Origin: Tanypteryx hageni
Taxonomy: Eukaryota; Arthropoda; Insecta; Odonata; Petaluridae
Reading direction: 5' to 3'
Assembly: GCA_028673005.1 (NCBI GenBank)
Contig: CM054116.1
Location: 26,017,840 to 26,081,839 of the forward strand
Length of the DNA: 64,000 bases
Below the pieces are notes generated by a model, which made no database searches, was not told the origin of the DNA, and saw only the letters and a program-made list of their open reading frames with translations. The position numbers and the translations under genes were made by a program. This document shows, piece by piece, positions 12,361 through 22,814 of the stretch; within the stretch, counting starts at the first letter, position 1, and each line of letters begins with the position of its first letter.

Positions 12361-14330
12361 CCATGGATGCTACCCTGCAAAAATCATCTTTTCCTTCTAG
12401 AATGAATAATTATGGAGTTATTGGCACAGTTGTGATGTAGTCATCGATTACTCCGCTGTAGCTTATCCTTGATCTACCACATTATTAGCATATCTAGTTC
12501 TCATATAAACCGGAATATTCTGAACATTTTGTTTCTACGGTTTCGAGAATCCCAGAGACATTACCCACGCAGACTAACGAACAGACAAACCAAATACATA
12601 AGCGGTTTATTTTAGAAAAATAGCGCTGAAAATACTAATGTATTGCTCTTATAGTAGCTTGCCAAAATTTGAACTTGAACTTAATTAGAACGAGAATTCT
12701 TCGTTATGCGAACACGACGTTGGGCAGTGGCCTAACGACAGCGAGCCTGACATTTGCTTGATTCAGTTTGTTTTCAGTAAGAGATTTCGTAGTAATGATC
12801 AAAAATTCATTGCATTTCTAATAGTCGTAATATTGTGACAATTGATTTTACCTAAGAGGCATTTTATGTGAAAGTATGAAATGTTGGAATGCTTCCTTTA
12901 AATTGTTCTTCAATTTTTTCATCAAAGCTAACATGCAACTATTTAATGTAGGAAATTTGTTTTTAGGAAGTATTTGATATTCTTCTTCGTAAAATGTCAA
13001 AAAATCGTAAGGTAAAGAAGGTAAATGTGTTTGAAATTTGTATTTGATTCGTTGTTGCGACATAATTATTTTTAAATCTTTTCTTAAAAAATATTAACAT
13101 TTTTGAAAAGTTTAATTTTCCATATATTTTGTCGAGCACGAAATCACAAATTATAGATTATTATGTTTATAAAACTCACCTGTATATTTTATTCGATAAC
13201 GAGTATCAGAATATAATAAAACGCTTATTCTCTTGGTCACTTGGTCATTCTGTCCGTAACACTCAATCTCTCAGCCACTTCTTCGCAGTTCAACCAAATT
13301 TAGTAGGATTGCTATACTATAATTTTATTAGAAAATGGTCCAATTTGTTTATTATATTGCTTGATTACAAAGCCCGTTTTAAACGGGCTATTTCATCTAG
13401 GTCATTAATAAAAATCTAAGTGAATTATATATACTTAAGAGAAATGCTCCGTTATGGTTTGAGCATTATTTCAAACTAATCGCGATAGGTTTCATGGCTG
13501 CGTATCCAGAAAAAGATGTCTTAACAAGAAAATAGTCATATTTTCTGTCGTTTGCAGATAATGTGATGTATTTCTAAAGATCTGATTTAGTATAATTAAA
13601 TACTATCATCGGAGGGACAGAAAAATTAATATAACTTCTCAAAACAAATGTTCATTCCGACGCCATGTATAGACCTCTTTACGGCTGAAGCATTAAAATA
13701 TAGCGGAATGCAAATAAACCTTAACGTGGACTTATTTTTTGCACTTTATGTTAGATTTTATCGGGTAATTTTTCCAAGATAACAACGGAATGTTCATTGC
13801 GCCACTCTAACGCAGATTTATTCTTTAGAGGGAATGTTAGGTTCATATCACGGAATGTATGGCACCAGCATATGTGGACAAAGATCTCATCAGCCACCAA
13901 ATCCGCGCTATCTAGCGCAAGATGCGCTGTTTAGCGTGCCAATAATGAAACAAAGGATATCTGTCGTCATTAGCGCAGGGGGGTGACCGAAATCCTTGAG
14001 AGCAGCGTTGAGCAAAGGGAAACTTCTCAACAATGTGTCGAACAATTAAATTTGGTGCACGGTATCGCACACATCTAGAGATGCGTATCTCCCTGCTCGA
14101 ATAAAGGAAGTAATTTCCGTAACCGATGCACTGGGAATGAAAACTGCTCTTCCAGCTCTGACGTGGTCTTCATCGCACAGCCGTGGCCAGCTAGACTATT
14201 CTTTGATGAACTTGTGAGAATTAAATAAACGCTTTTAAGGGTTGATAATTGTCACCCAGATGGACGAAGTGAAGCCATTAGTGCAGTCGGAAATAAGGAA
14301 AGATAATAAGAATAACGAAATTGATGGGAG
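12361..14330. other. Non-coding DNA, nothing recognised
   Basis: No supported gene or mobile-element end was found. Short open frames look random. Confidence 0.45.
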
Positions 14331-14334
14331 AGAA

Positions 14335-15015
14335 AATGTAGAGGGAGAAAGTTGAAAAAAGGAAGAAACCCCGAGAGGAAAGAGAGAAATAAGAAGAGAA
14401 AGGAAAGAAAGAAAGAGGCAGAAATAAGGGGAGATGGGGAGGAAAATGAGAGGGAGAGAGAGGGAGTATCCTATCCATTCCTTCGTCGCAATGGAAACGA
14501 GGACGACCGCACGCAAACACAGGGCCATCCCGAGCGCAGTGGCCATCATTTGATGCTCATGAGGCGTGATTGCCCATTCATTTATGCGATTCTTCCTCCT
14601 CCTGCTCCCTCTCTCAGCTCGCCTCCCCCTCCCCGCCCCCCCTCCCCACCCCCTTTCCCCAGCACTCGCTTTATTACCGGGGAGAGAACGGCGTCGGGCC
14701 CTGATGTATGAACTCGATAAAGAAGGGGAGAAAAAAAGAAGGGGCGGCGGACCCCCCCTTCCCCTCCTCCTCCTCCGGGGCGCGGGAGCACAAATCCCGG
14801 CTTCCTCCTCCGCCCCCTCCCCCTTGCCCCACCCTTCCCCCTTTCGCATGCATGATTTAACAGCGGAGAAGTCCCTAGCCGCGCACACATATACTTCTTT
14901 CGCTCCCCTCCATAGGGCAGGCGAGGCTCCTCCACCCTCCCCCCCCCCTTACCCTAACCCTCGTCCCTTCCCCCCCCCCTCCTTTCCTATCCCTACGACC
15001 CTCTATCGCTGCCTT
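14335..15015. repeat. Switch from polypurine to C-rich polypyrimidine
   Basis: The + strand is A/G-rich at about 14,335-14,470, then C-rich from about 14,590 to 15,010, with runs of seven to ten C near 14,938-14,980. The GC content of the second half exceeds its surroundings and includes some CpG. It could be a regulatory GC-rich block, but nothing in it identifies a promoter or exon. Confidence 0.6.
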
Positions 15016-17515
15016 CCCTCCCGACTGCAGAGAGAGAGACTCCATTTGGAGAGGTTTAATAAGCTGGAGTTAAGCCGGACTCGATTGGAAAGAAAGGACG
15101 TTTGGAAAGAAATGTGTTAGGGATGGTTTATATGTCTCTCTTTCCCCTCCCTACTTATATACATATATGTAAGTATTACATGCCCAATGGATGTCCTTCC
15201 TTTGAACTAGATCATTGCTGAGATTGTTGGTACTGTTGACCGTTTGAATAGTCTCAAAAATCAAATGATTAAATCGTAAAGCTTAGGGTTAAGCATACTC
15301 TCTGCTATAAAAAGCTGCTGATGTAATCGACAAAATAATGGGGGAAATAATGAAACTTTGGGTGAACATATCTGTGTACTTAGGTTGCAACCACAAAATT
15401 TAAGAATAAATACAAGTGTTTGGTATTGGATGTGCTTCGGCACTATGCCCACTTCTTATCAAAAAAAATCCTAAGGATAAAATTACACGTATACGTTAGA
15501 TGTAAAACGACCATGGCCTCATTCACTTGGCGGAGTCACATTTTGTTTCATTAAATGCGCATGTACTCAAATGAGCAGCATGCATGAGGGTGTGAGAATG
15601 AAGAGGAGGATGTGAAATTGGAAAGAGAGGAAGGAGAGGTAAATGGAATGCACTCGAATGTTTAGTCGAGATGACTAATTGATTGCACCAAAAGCATTGT
15701 GTAAAACCACCTCAAGTCTTTGAATTTACCGTTTAGGTGTATGGCTATTACTACTGAATTTTATGTAACCATTATCGAGTATCGAGAAATCATTTCGCGG
15801 ATAAAATAAACTCCGCAACTCGAGATAGTGAAGCCGTTTTAGAAATAAGTGGTGGAAGATGATCACTCTGAGAGGTTGAAGAAAAAAGAGAAATCTTCAA
15901 CCTCATCACTCTCTGACGTCACTTTCCCTCCATTAATCAATCGCGTTTTCTGGGTTCAATCAATCACCAATATACCGCAAAGGGATTAAGGAAGCGGCTG
16001 ATCCCTTTAGGGAGTTATTTAAGGTATTTGAAGGTCTGTCAGTGGTGAGTGGAACTTGAAACGGGGCAGCACTTCATCCTTCCAAAGTTATATAGGAATG
16101 GATTCACCGCGAGCAATATAAAGGTGTGGAATTTTTCTCATAGAAAACGTTTTTAAAAACCACAAGACAGTTTATTTTTTATCTTTACGGCATAATACCG
16201 CAATCCAAAACTCAAATTCATTTTCGCGCAATATAAAGATATAGTTAAAGTAGTTTGAAATTAATATTACATGTTATATTTATTGTTTGATGGATTAAGA
16301 GGGTCGGGATGAGGACGGCTGCTTTAAGAGATTGTAGCAGGTGCACAAAGTTTGGGAACTGTTTCATTATATCATATAATTTTCCGGGATAAACTTTATA
16401 AGCAACGACGTTGTTATTCATATGACATTGTGAAAGAGCTAGAAAGACGATTTATCTGATGAGAAAAATTATCTAGCCTTCTTTTGTGAAAAATGTAAAA
16501 TAAAGTTATTGATTGGTAGAAAAACATGTCTCATTCAAAATGGTTGTTTGCAGAAGTTTAAGTATTCGCTAAGGATACGGGAATTAAGAGGATTTTTTTT
16601 ACCATTTTACTAGTTTTGAGGCGGAAATTCATCGCTAAATACGATAGAAACAGAAATCGTACTCGTTCTTCTACAAACAACGTAGTAATATCATATTGAG
16701 CGCAACACAGTGCTCTTAACTTATTAGAGATCTTTCTGCGGAGACGCAGGATTTTTTTTAATCCCACGTTATAAATTAGGCACCAATCCCTTTTTCCCAA
16801 TAACATACGTCATTACGATTATTTTTTTATTTTCAAAAATTTCCAATAAAAATATTGAAATTACATAAGCATCTAATCCGCGCTTTGTATATTTCTATTT
16901 CAATGTGTAATTCTGAGGGAGAAGGAAGGAATTCACGGTAAAATGTTGAGGTGAAAATGGCGAATGAAAATGTTGTTGGTATTGGAAAAGAAAATAACGT
17001 CACCAATAAAAATATCCACGAAATTATCTGATAATATCATCTACTACATTTGTACCAGCAAGGCAGGAAGTGGATAGGCAATTTATCCCTAGTTAAATTG
17101 GTGTTTTTTTCTGCACGTAATGGCTTCCACAGATCGAAGGCCAAGATCGGAGAGAAAACACTTTTTAAAAAACAACAAACAAAATTCCCCGCTTATTCAT
17201 TTCAAGTTAGTTTCTGTGATGATCTAATTAGAATGAGTTTTATCGAGTTAAATGGGATGCGAGTTGATAAAAACGTGAAATATCACAGCTCGTAAAAAGA
17301 TAATAAATCGAAACTTTTTCTATAGATCAGAGAGGATTCATGCTGTTTTTAACTTGCCTTGGATGTGTTCCAAAAATCAAGGTTGAGAAGGGCGTATTCG
17401 TTCTATTTCGGTGTTTCTCATCTTTAAAATATTATTATTTGTAATGGAAACCGAGTCGATGCCTATGGAAATAGTACAGCGAAACGGTATGGGAGAAAAT
17501 TGGAAGGAGTTTTTC
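15016..17515. other. Non-coding DNA, nothing recognised
   Basis: AT-rich sequence with only chance open frames. No element ends were recognised. Confidence 0.45.
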
Positions 17516-18020
17516 TCCATCGGAGAATATAAGACAGAGGAAAGGATGGAGGGAACGAAAAGTAAGGCAGAGAGAAGATAAGGGAAGAGGTAAAGATGGA
17601 AGAAGAGAGAGAGAAAGGAGGGTAGACATGAGGGAAGATGCAGAAGGTGTACTAGATGGGGTCGGGGGCGGTGGGGGACGTGCCTGCTCTCTGGGCCTCC
17701 CCTATTATTTATTGCGGGCCGCGATATTACTGGGATCACCAGTGGGAAGGGGCGGGGGGAGTGGTGGCGGCAGAGGGAGAGGGGGGAGGGAGAGAGGGGG
17801 AAGGAAAAAAGAAGAGGAGGGAGAGAGGGGGAGGGAGAAAGGGGGAGGGAGAGAGGAGGAGGGAGAGAGGAGGAGGGAGAGAGGGGAAGGGATACGTAAG
17901 AGATGCGGCGATGAGGAAATGGACGCGAGCGGAGGAATCGAGGGGGAGGGGAAGAGAGTGGTGGTAAAGGAAGGAAAGGGAGGGAGAGATTGGGTTAGGG
18001 GAGAGTGGTAGGGGAGGGGT
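17516..18020. repeat. Polypurine (GGGAGAGA) tract
   Basis: The + strand is dominated by GGGAGAGAGG-type words, densest at 17,750-17,890. Apparent Gly/Arg/Glu (+) and Ser/Pro (-) frames are artefacts of this composition. Confidence 0.88.
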
Positions 18021-19500
18021 CTTCGCACCGCGTGTAATTAGATTGGGGATCTATGAAGGCAGTGTGTGGAATGAGGGGTTTTGGCCGGAATGGCGAACGG
18101 GAGGTTATGTGCGAGCAGGGAAGGAGGGGATGGCAGAAGGGGATAGAGAACACAGAGTTTGTGGGAGATAAAAAAATGATACTGTCATCATACGTGATAG
18201 TTTGCCCTTTGATTACCAATGCGGGAAAAGGATTTAGTTTTCCTATTCAAATCGTTCGACAAACGTGTGTGACGATTGACACATATTATCTAGAGAGATT
18301 TCTTTAACATGGAAGGTGACGATAGCAGAAGACATTCAGAAAGTATTACACTCGGGTTTATGGTCAAGATTCGTCATCTGCGCAATTATTCATGAATTCG
18401 TCTCCCGTTTAATATTGATGAAATGTTTTTAAAATTTGGCAAAGGAGACAGCACCAAAATTTTCAGTTTGTTTGCCATATTACATACCTACTAACAAATA
18501 AAAAACAGCTTTATTATAGTTGTCGCGCTTTTTATTATCTTTTATTTTATTATTATTATTTTATTACCAGCGTTTGCTCCTTTTAAATTGTCTCGCTTTC
18601 CAACAACCTCCTCGATCAAAAGTGACTTAAAGATCAAAATCCATCCCAGAGCGAACGTAGTTATGGCAAAAATGTCTTTGCAACGAATTTAAGTTCATAA
18701 TCGTCCAAATCTATTCTAAATAGAGGCGTCAGTCCGAGTCATTTACACAATTCCTTATACCATTAGAAAGCGACTTCACAGACTGGACTAACGAATGATT
18801 AAAGGCAACTTAGTTAAGAGATGCACTTACTAAAAATTGGTTTAAACGCTTCAGAGAGGCAGAATGAAATTGATATGGAGAGAGAAAGTGAGAGAGAGAG
18901 TTGGATTGGGAAGTGGAAGAGGTCGAAGATAAAGACAAGGACGGAATGAGCAGCCATTCGGTGCGGAATCGAAGAGTGGGCTCAGAAGAGAGCAGAAGGT
19001 GGGGAAAGAGGAAGCAGCGCAAAGTCACGGCGGGATTAATGGAGAGCGCGCTTGAGAAAGTATTCGAGTGAGGATCGGAGTGGAGAGAGAGAGAGAGAGT
19101 AGCTGGGCTTAGGAGGGTATAGCTAAGGGATTAAGTAAGCAGCGGTTAGCAGGTGGAAGGAGAGAGAAAGAGAAACGATTGGAGGTTAACTGGAGAAACG
19201 GGAAAGATGGATGGCGTTGGAGAAAGGATTGGGGATGGGAAGGAAGGCCGTTGGGTGTGGAGTGTAGAAGACAAAGCGGCGGAATGAGCTGAAAGGAGCG
19301 GTTTGCGAGGGAGAAGGGGGGAGGTGGGAGGACGAAGAGAGTGAAGGGGAAGAAAGCAGAAATGTCGGAAATTCCACCCATAATGGCAGGAAAATGAAAA
19401 ACTAGAAATAGAATGAAGAAGGGATGTTTTATCAATGTAGAAATTAATTGATACGAAAATAAAAGTAGACCGCACAACCATATCAATTTACGTAGCAATT
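18021..19500. other. Non-coding DNA, purine-rich in its second half
   Basis: From about 18,860 to 19,400 the + strand is again G/A-rich with short GAGAGA runs (18,880-18,900 and 19,084-19,100) but no regular unit. No gene is supported. Confidence 0.5.
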
Positions 19501-19568
19501 GGCAAAATTTTTATAATAGGTATATTATAAATATATATTATATTATATATATATATATATATGTACAT

Positions 19569-19790
19569 AGACCGCGCAATACTCAGCGTTCCGTCCTTAG
19601 GAAGGGACGTTTAACAGTAGCCCCCTTGGTGCTCTTCGCAAAGATAATTATAATGTCAGCACCGGGTTTTCCTCCCCCCTTCTGTGTGTGTGTCCGGTGT
19701 GGAAGTCAACGGGAAACCACCACACCGTGTATATATATTCCCTAGTCAACCAATCAATGAATGGTAGGACCTGACGTAAGACAGAACACG
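19569..19790 (+). repeat. Dispersed repeat A, copy 1
   Basis: It begins GACCGCGCAATACTCAGCG and contains TTCCGTCCTTAGGAAGGGAC, then CCCCCTTGGTGCTCTTCG, then a GGCACCGGGTTT-like motif. These blocks recur in the same order at 20,566-21,090 and, inverted, at 50,597-50,702. The ordered blocks suggest a retroelement or SINE 3' region. TA microsatellites flank it at about 19,540-19,562, 19,799-19,827 and 19,872-19,926. Confidence 0.8.
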
Positions 19791-19796
19791 AATTAA

Positions 19797-19798
<2 letters not shown>

Positions 19799-19831
<33 letters not shown>

Positions 19832-19868
19832 TTAAGGAAATGAAAAGGTAGTGATGAGGGTGGCAACA

Positions 19869-19926
<58 letters not shown>
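19799..19926. repeat. Paired TA microsatellites
   Basis: Two long TA runs (about 29 and 55 bp) are separated by about 45 bp of unique sequence. Confidence 0.95.
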
Positions 19927-19929
<3 letters not shown>

Positions 19930-20565
19930 ATTCATTCTCAGCAGTGAGATTAAATTTATTTTTACCCCATTTACGTAAAATTATGACAAGGGTGTATGTC
20001 CGAGGAACTGAAGCAAATTTTTCTTCTTAGTTATTCGAAGAGTGTGACGAAATCTAATGGTACATTATGCAATTTTCCTATGCAGAAATTATGCGGGAAT
20101 AAACTAACAATAAGACGAAGAGTTTGGAGATATGCTTAAAATCCAAACCAGGAAAGCTCATTACTATTAAATGCTATATTATGCATACAGGTATCAAAAG
20201 AATCGTTCCTGACCATTAATCCGAATTGTGCATTTTGCAGCCGTTGATTCGATATTTATTACAAATAAAAGTTAAGCAATAAATGTTATATTTTGTATTC
20301 GAGAGAAATTTTGTTGCTTCTCGTTCAAATTGAGATGGAGAGCACCAGCATTAGAACGCAATTAAAATACGTAATCTATATCTATCTATAGGTATATATA
20401 AATCATAAAGCAAAGGTTTGGTCTGTTTGTATGTCCGCTATACAAATCCACACCTATGAAGATATCGTCACAAAACTTTGCATAGTTATATCATTTTACA
20501 CAGCGGGTAACATAGTCTACACGGCAATAAAGAGGTCGTCCGGACCCCTGTTTGTGTGGTTTGAG

Positions 20566-21090
20566 GAGACCGCGCAAATTCAGCGTTCCGTCCTTCGGAA
20601 GGGGCGTTAAGCCGTTATAGGTCTACCGCAATCAAAAGAACATGTTGGGTGTACTGTGGGTGTGGCCTAATCCCTTACTCCACTTGACACCCTCCCCTCT
20701 CGCCCTTCCTTACCACTCGGGCTATCGCTTTCTCGATCCTTTTCCAAATATTCGCAAAACTTCATCTAGGCAATCAACTGTAAACAGTGAGAACTGACAA
20801 CCTAAGGAGGAGAAGAATGGAGTAGTAGTAGTAGTCAGGGCAGTCAGTATGGCCGAGGACTTTCCTCCGTGACGGAGGATCTTCCCCTCCGTGCGCGGCG
20901 GAAGTCCGCGCATGTTCTTATGTTTGCGGCAGACCTATAGCCCCCTTGGTATTCTTCGTTAGGAGTAGGCTAATGCCGGCACCGGGTTTCCCTCCTCCCT
21001 TGTGATTACGTTTGGTGTGGAAGGAGTTATGGCTATAATAATGAAAGAGGTTGATTAGCCAAAAATAAAAAAACACACACACGGCAATAA
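20566..21090 (+). repeat. Dispersed repeat A, copy 2 (interrupted)
   Basis: The left block (GACCGCGCAAATTCAGCG, TTCCGTCCTTCGGAAGGGGC) ends at about 20,615 and the right block (CCCCCTTGGTATTCTTCG, GCCGGCACCGGGTTTCC) resumes at about 20,940. A 316-bp MITE separates them. The tail GGCTATAATAATGAAAGAGG..GATTAGCCAAAAAT is shared with a fragment at 42,893-42,945, extending the family consensus. Confidence 0.8.
20620..20935. mobile_element. MITE with about 25-bp TIRs nested in repeat A
   Basis: Left end GGTCTACCGCAATCAAAAGA and reverse-complemented right end GGTCTGCCGCAAACATAAGA match at 17 of 20 positions. TATA lies immediately outside both ends. Removing the element and one TATA restores a continuous repeat A, which confirms the boundaries. 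TA/TATA target use hints at a Tc1/mariner-like mobiliser, but the superfamily is not certain. Confidence 0.82.
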
Positions 21091-22174
21091 AAAAATTGTG
21101 GGGTGCTGTATTATAAGCACACTGTGCATGACGCCACAATAGACGTTGACGCGATCGGACGGAAGCCGCGTGAACTACGTTCGCTCCATCGTAAGGAAGA
21201 CGCGTGAACTGCAGAACAATTATCTCAATTTACTACTGAAGCCGCGGCTTCAAGGGAGCGCCGCTACCGCCGGAGCGACCGTTAATGCATCATAGACTTT
21301 CCGAGCGAATGCAGTTAGTTTATTGTTTACTAACACTTTTTATCGCCAAAATCGATTTCAAAGTCCGGAGTTTTGGTTCGTAGGTTTGACTTTAAAATAT
21401 TCAAGTGACAAATTTGACCCACAAAATCAGTCTTTGCATGGGATAACGTATGGTTAAGTTAAATTTAACTATATCTTCAAACGAGTTTCCACCGGTTGAA
21501 TCCCTAGTTGATTTGTCGATAAAGGATGCGGGAAAATTCTATTTATTTGTTAAAAAGATGGGAATACAAGAAATATTGCATACCATCAAGCATTACAATA
21601 AAAATTAACTTGGTTTCATTAACTGCTTTTATTCTCAAATCTTCCTCAATTTTTTTTTGCCTTGGTCTAAAACCTAAGTAACGCCGGGTATATTTGCTAA
21701 TACATAGTATAAATAAATAACCTTCCGCATAGGCATTTTACTGATTATTTTTTCTAAGAAATTGGAAATATTTTTATCAATTGGATTCCAGGTTAGATAA
21801 GCTTGGTTATCATTTTTTTAGAAATCAATGCAAGTTCGAGCTTATCCTCGATTCATGTTCAATGCTTCTTAGGCCGTAAGGTATTGTTTTCAATTTAACA
21901 CATTAAACAGCAGTTAAAATTAGATGTTTAAAAGTTAAAGAAACATTGCAACGGATTTTTTTTACTTTTCATCCATTGAGACTAAAGTTTATTTTTGTGT
22001 CCACAAATAACTAAAATGACCTAAGTTAATTAAAAGCAGTTTTTGTCTTTTGCTTTTGCGTGTAAATTTCCGGGGGTCACATGCATGCTGTTGGAGAGAC
22101 ATAATTTTTTAGGTACACTTCATCCCATAATTGTGAATAATTATTCAAAAACAAATGATCGGGATCACTTACCA
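21091..22174. other. Non-coding DNA with a 14-bp palindrome
   Basis: No gene recognised. GAAGCCGCGGCTTC, a perfect palindrome, lies at 21,238-21,251 in a locally GC-rich patch (21,130-21,290). Confidence 0.5.
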
Positions 22175-22489
22175 CAACGGTTTCCAAACATTACAAAGCC
22201 GCCCTCCCCCCTCATCTAAGAAAACAATCTTTACTTCCCCCTCTATACCATGTTGAATTACAGCTCGTAAACAATATCTACTGAACATACAATTACCATT
22301 AATAAAGCGACCTTAAGGAAAAAACATAGGCGCGAAAGATACCTCCTAGCCAATTGATGGCTAGAATTTGGCTGCCGCATATTATATGTCTCAAGATTAG
22401 ATGGTTAAACGGACATTAAATATATGAGATATCCTTTGCGCCTCCCCCTCCCGAAATACCCATCGCGCCCCACAGTTTGGAAACCACTG
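22175..22489. mobile_element. hAT-type MITE just upstream of the otp homeobox exon
   Basis: A 315-bp element has left end CAACGGTTTCCAAAC and right end (reverse complement) CAGTGGTTTCCAAAC. The flanks ACTTACCA (22,167-22,174) and ACTTAACA (22,490-22,497) match at 7 of 8 bases, as expected of an ageing 8-bp hAT duplication. It ends 126 bp before the otp exon, so it lies inside the otp intron near the splice acceptor. Confidence 0.85.
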
Positions 22490-22615
22490 ACTTAACAGCA
22501 AGAATGCTCTCTTCCAGTCAGTAAGTTTTGACATTTTTCATGTCATCCCTGATAGGATGTGATCATCTATCCAGTGCGTCTCTCATCGTGCTTCTCTCCT
22601 TCATTCCCTCGACAG

Positions 22616-22814
22616 GTGTGGTTCCAGAACAGGCGCGCCAAGTGGAAGAAGAGGAAGAAGACGACTAACGTGTTCCGCACCCCTGGAGCCCTCTTACCCT
22701 CTCACGGGCTCCCTCCATTCGGCTCCATGTCCGAGGGACTCTGCTCGTCCGCCGCCGCTGGTATGTTCGCATCGCCGGACACGCGCTGGGGAGTCGCAGC
22801 CGGGATGACCACAG
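22616..22814 (+). CDS. otp: Orthopedia homeobox protein, exon with homeodomain C-terminal part
   Basis: Otp is a paired-class homeodomain transcription factor that acts in the nucleus, mainly in neural and neuroendocrine cell types in animals. The exon starts after a pyrimidine-rich ACAG acceptor with [15 protein letters not shown], the recognition helix and basic end of the homeodomain. It continues with [20 protein letters not shown], the segment that marks Otp among paired-class proteins, then a DTRW motif also found in vertebrate OTP. The 5' border falls between homeodomain residues 46 and 47, a classic paired-class intron position. The donor is ACAG|GTCAGA at 22,814, leaving phase 1; splicing to 25,313 gives a continuous Met-Thr-Thr-Gly-Leu-Gly-Gln reading. 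The sequence runs open past the donor to a stop at about 22,862, which is intronic. The exon carrying homeodomain residues 1-46 was not found in the window. Confidence 0.95.

Noticed and set aside
14235..15120. Open frames on both strands in the C-rich block, considered as a possible exon or CpG-island promoter
   Set aside because: No domain, splice logic or core promoter motif could be identified; only the GC-rich composition is certain.
16450..16490. CTGATGAG as a second hammerhead core
   Set aside because: No stem II or correctly placed GAAA follows.
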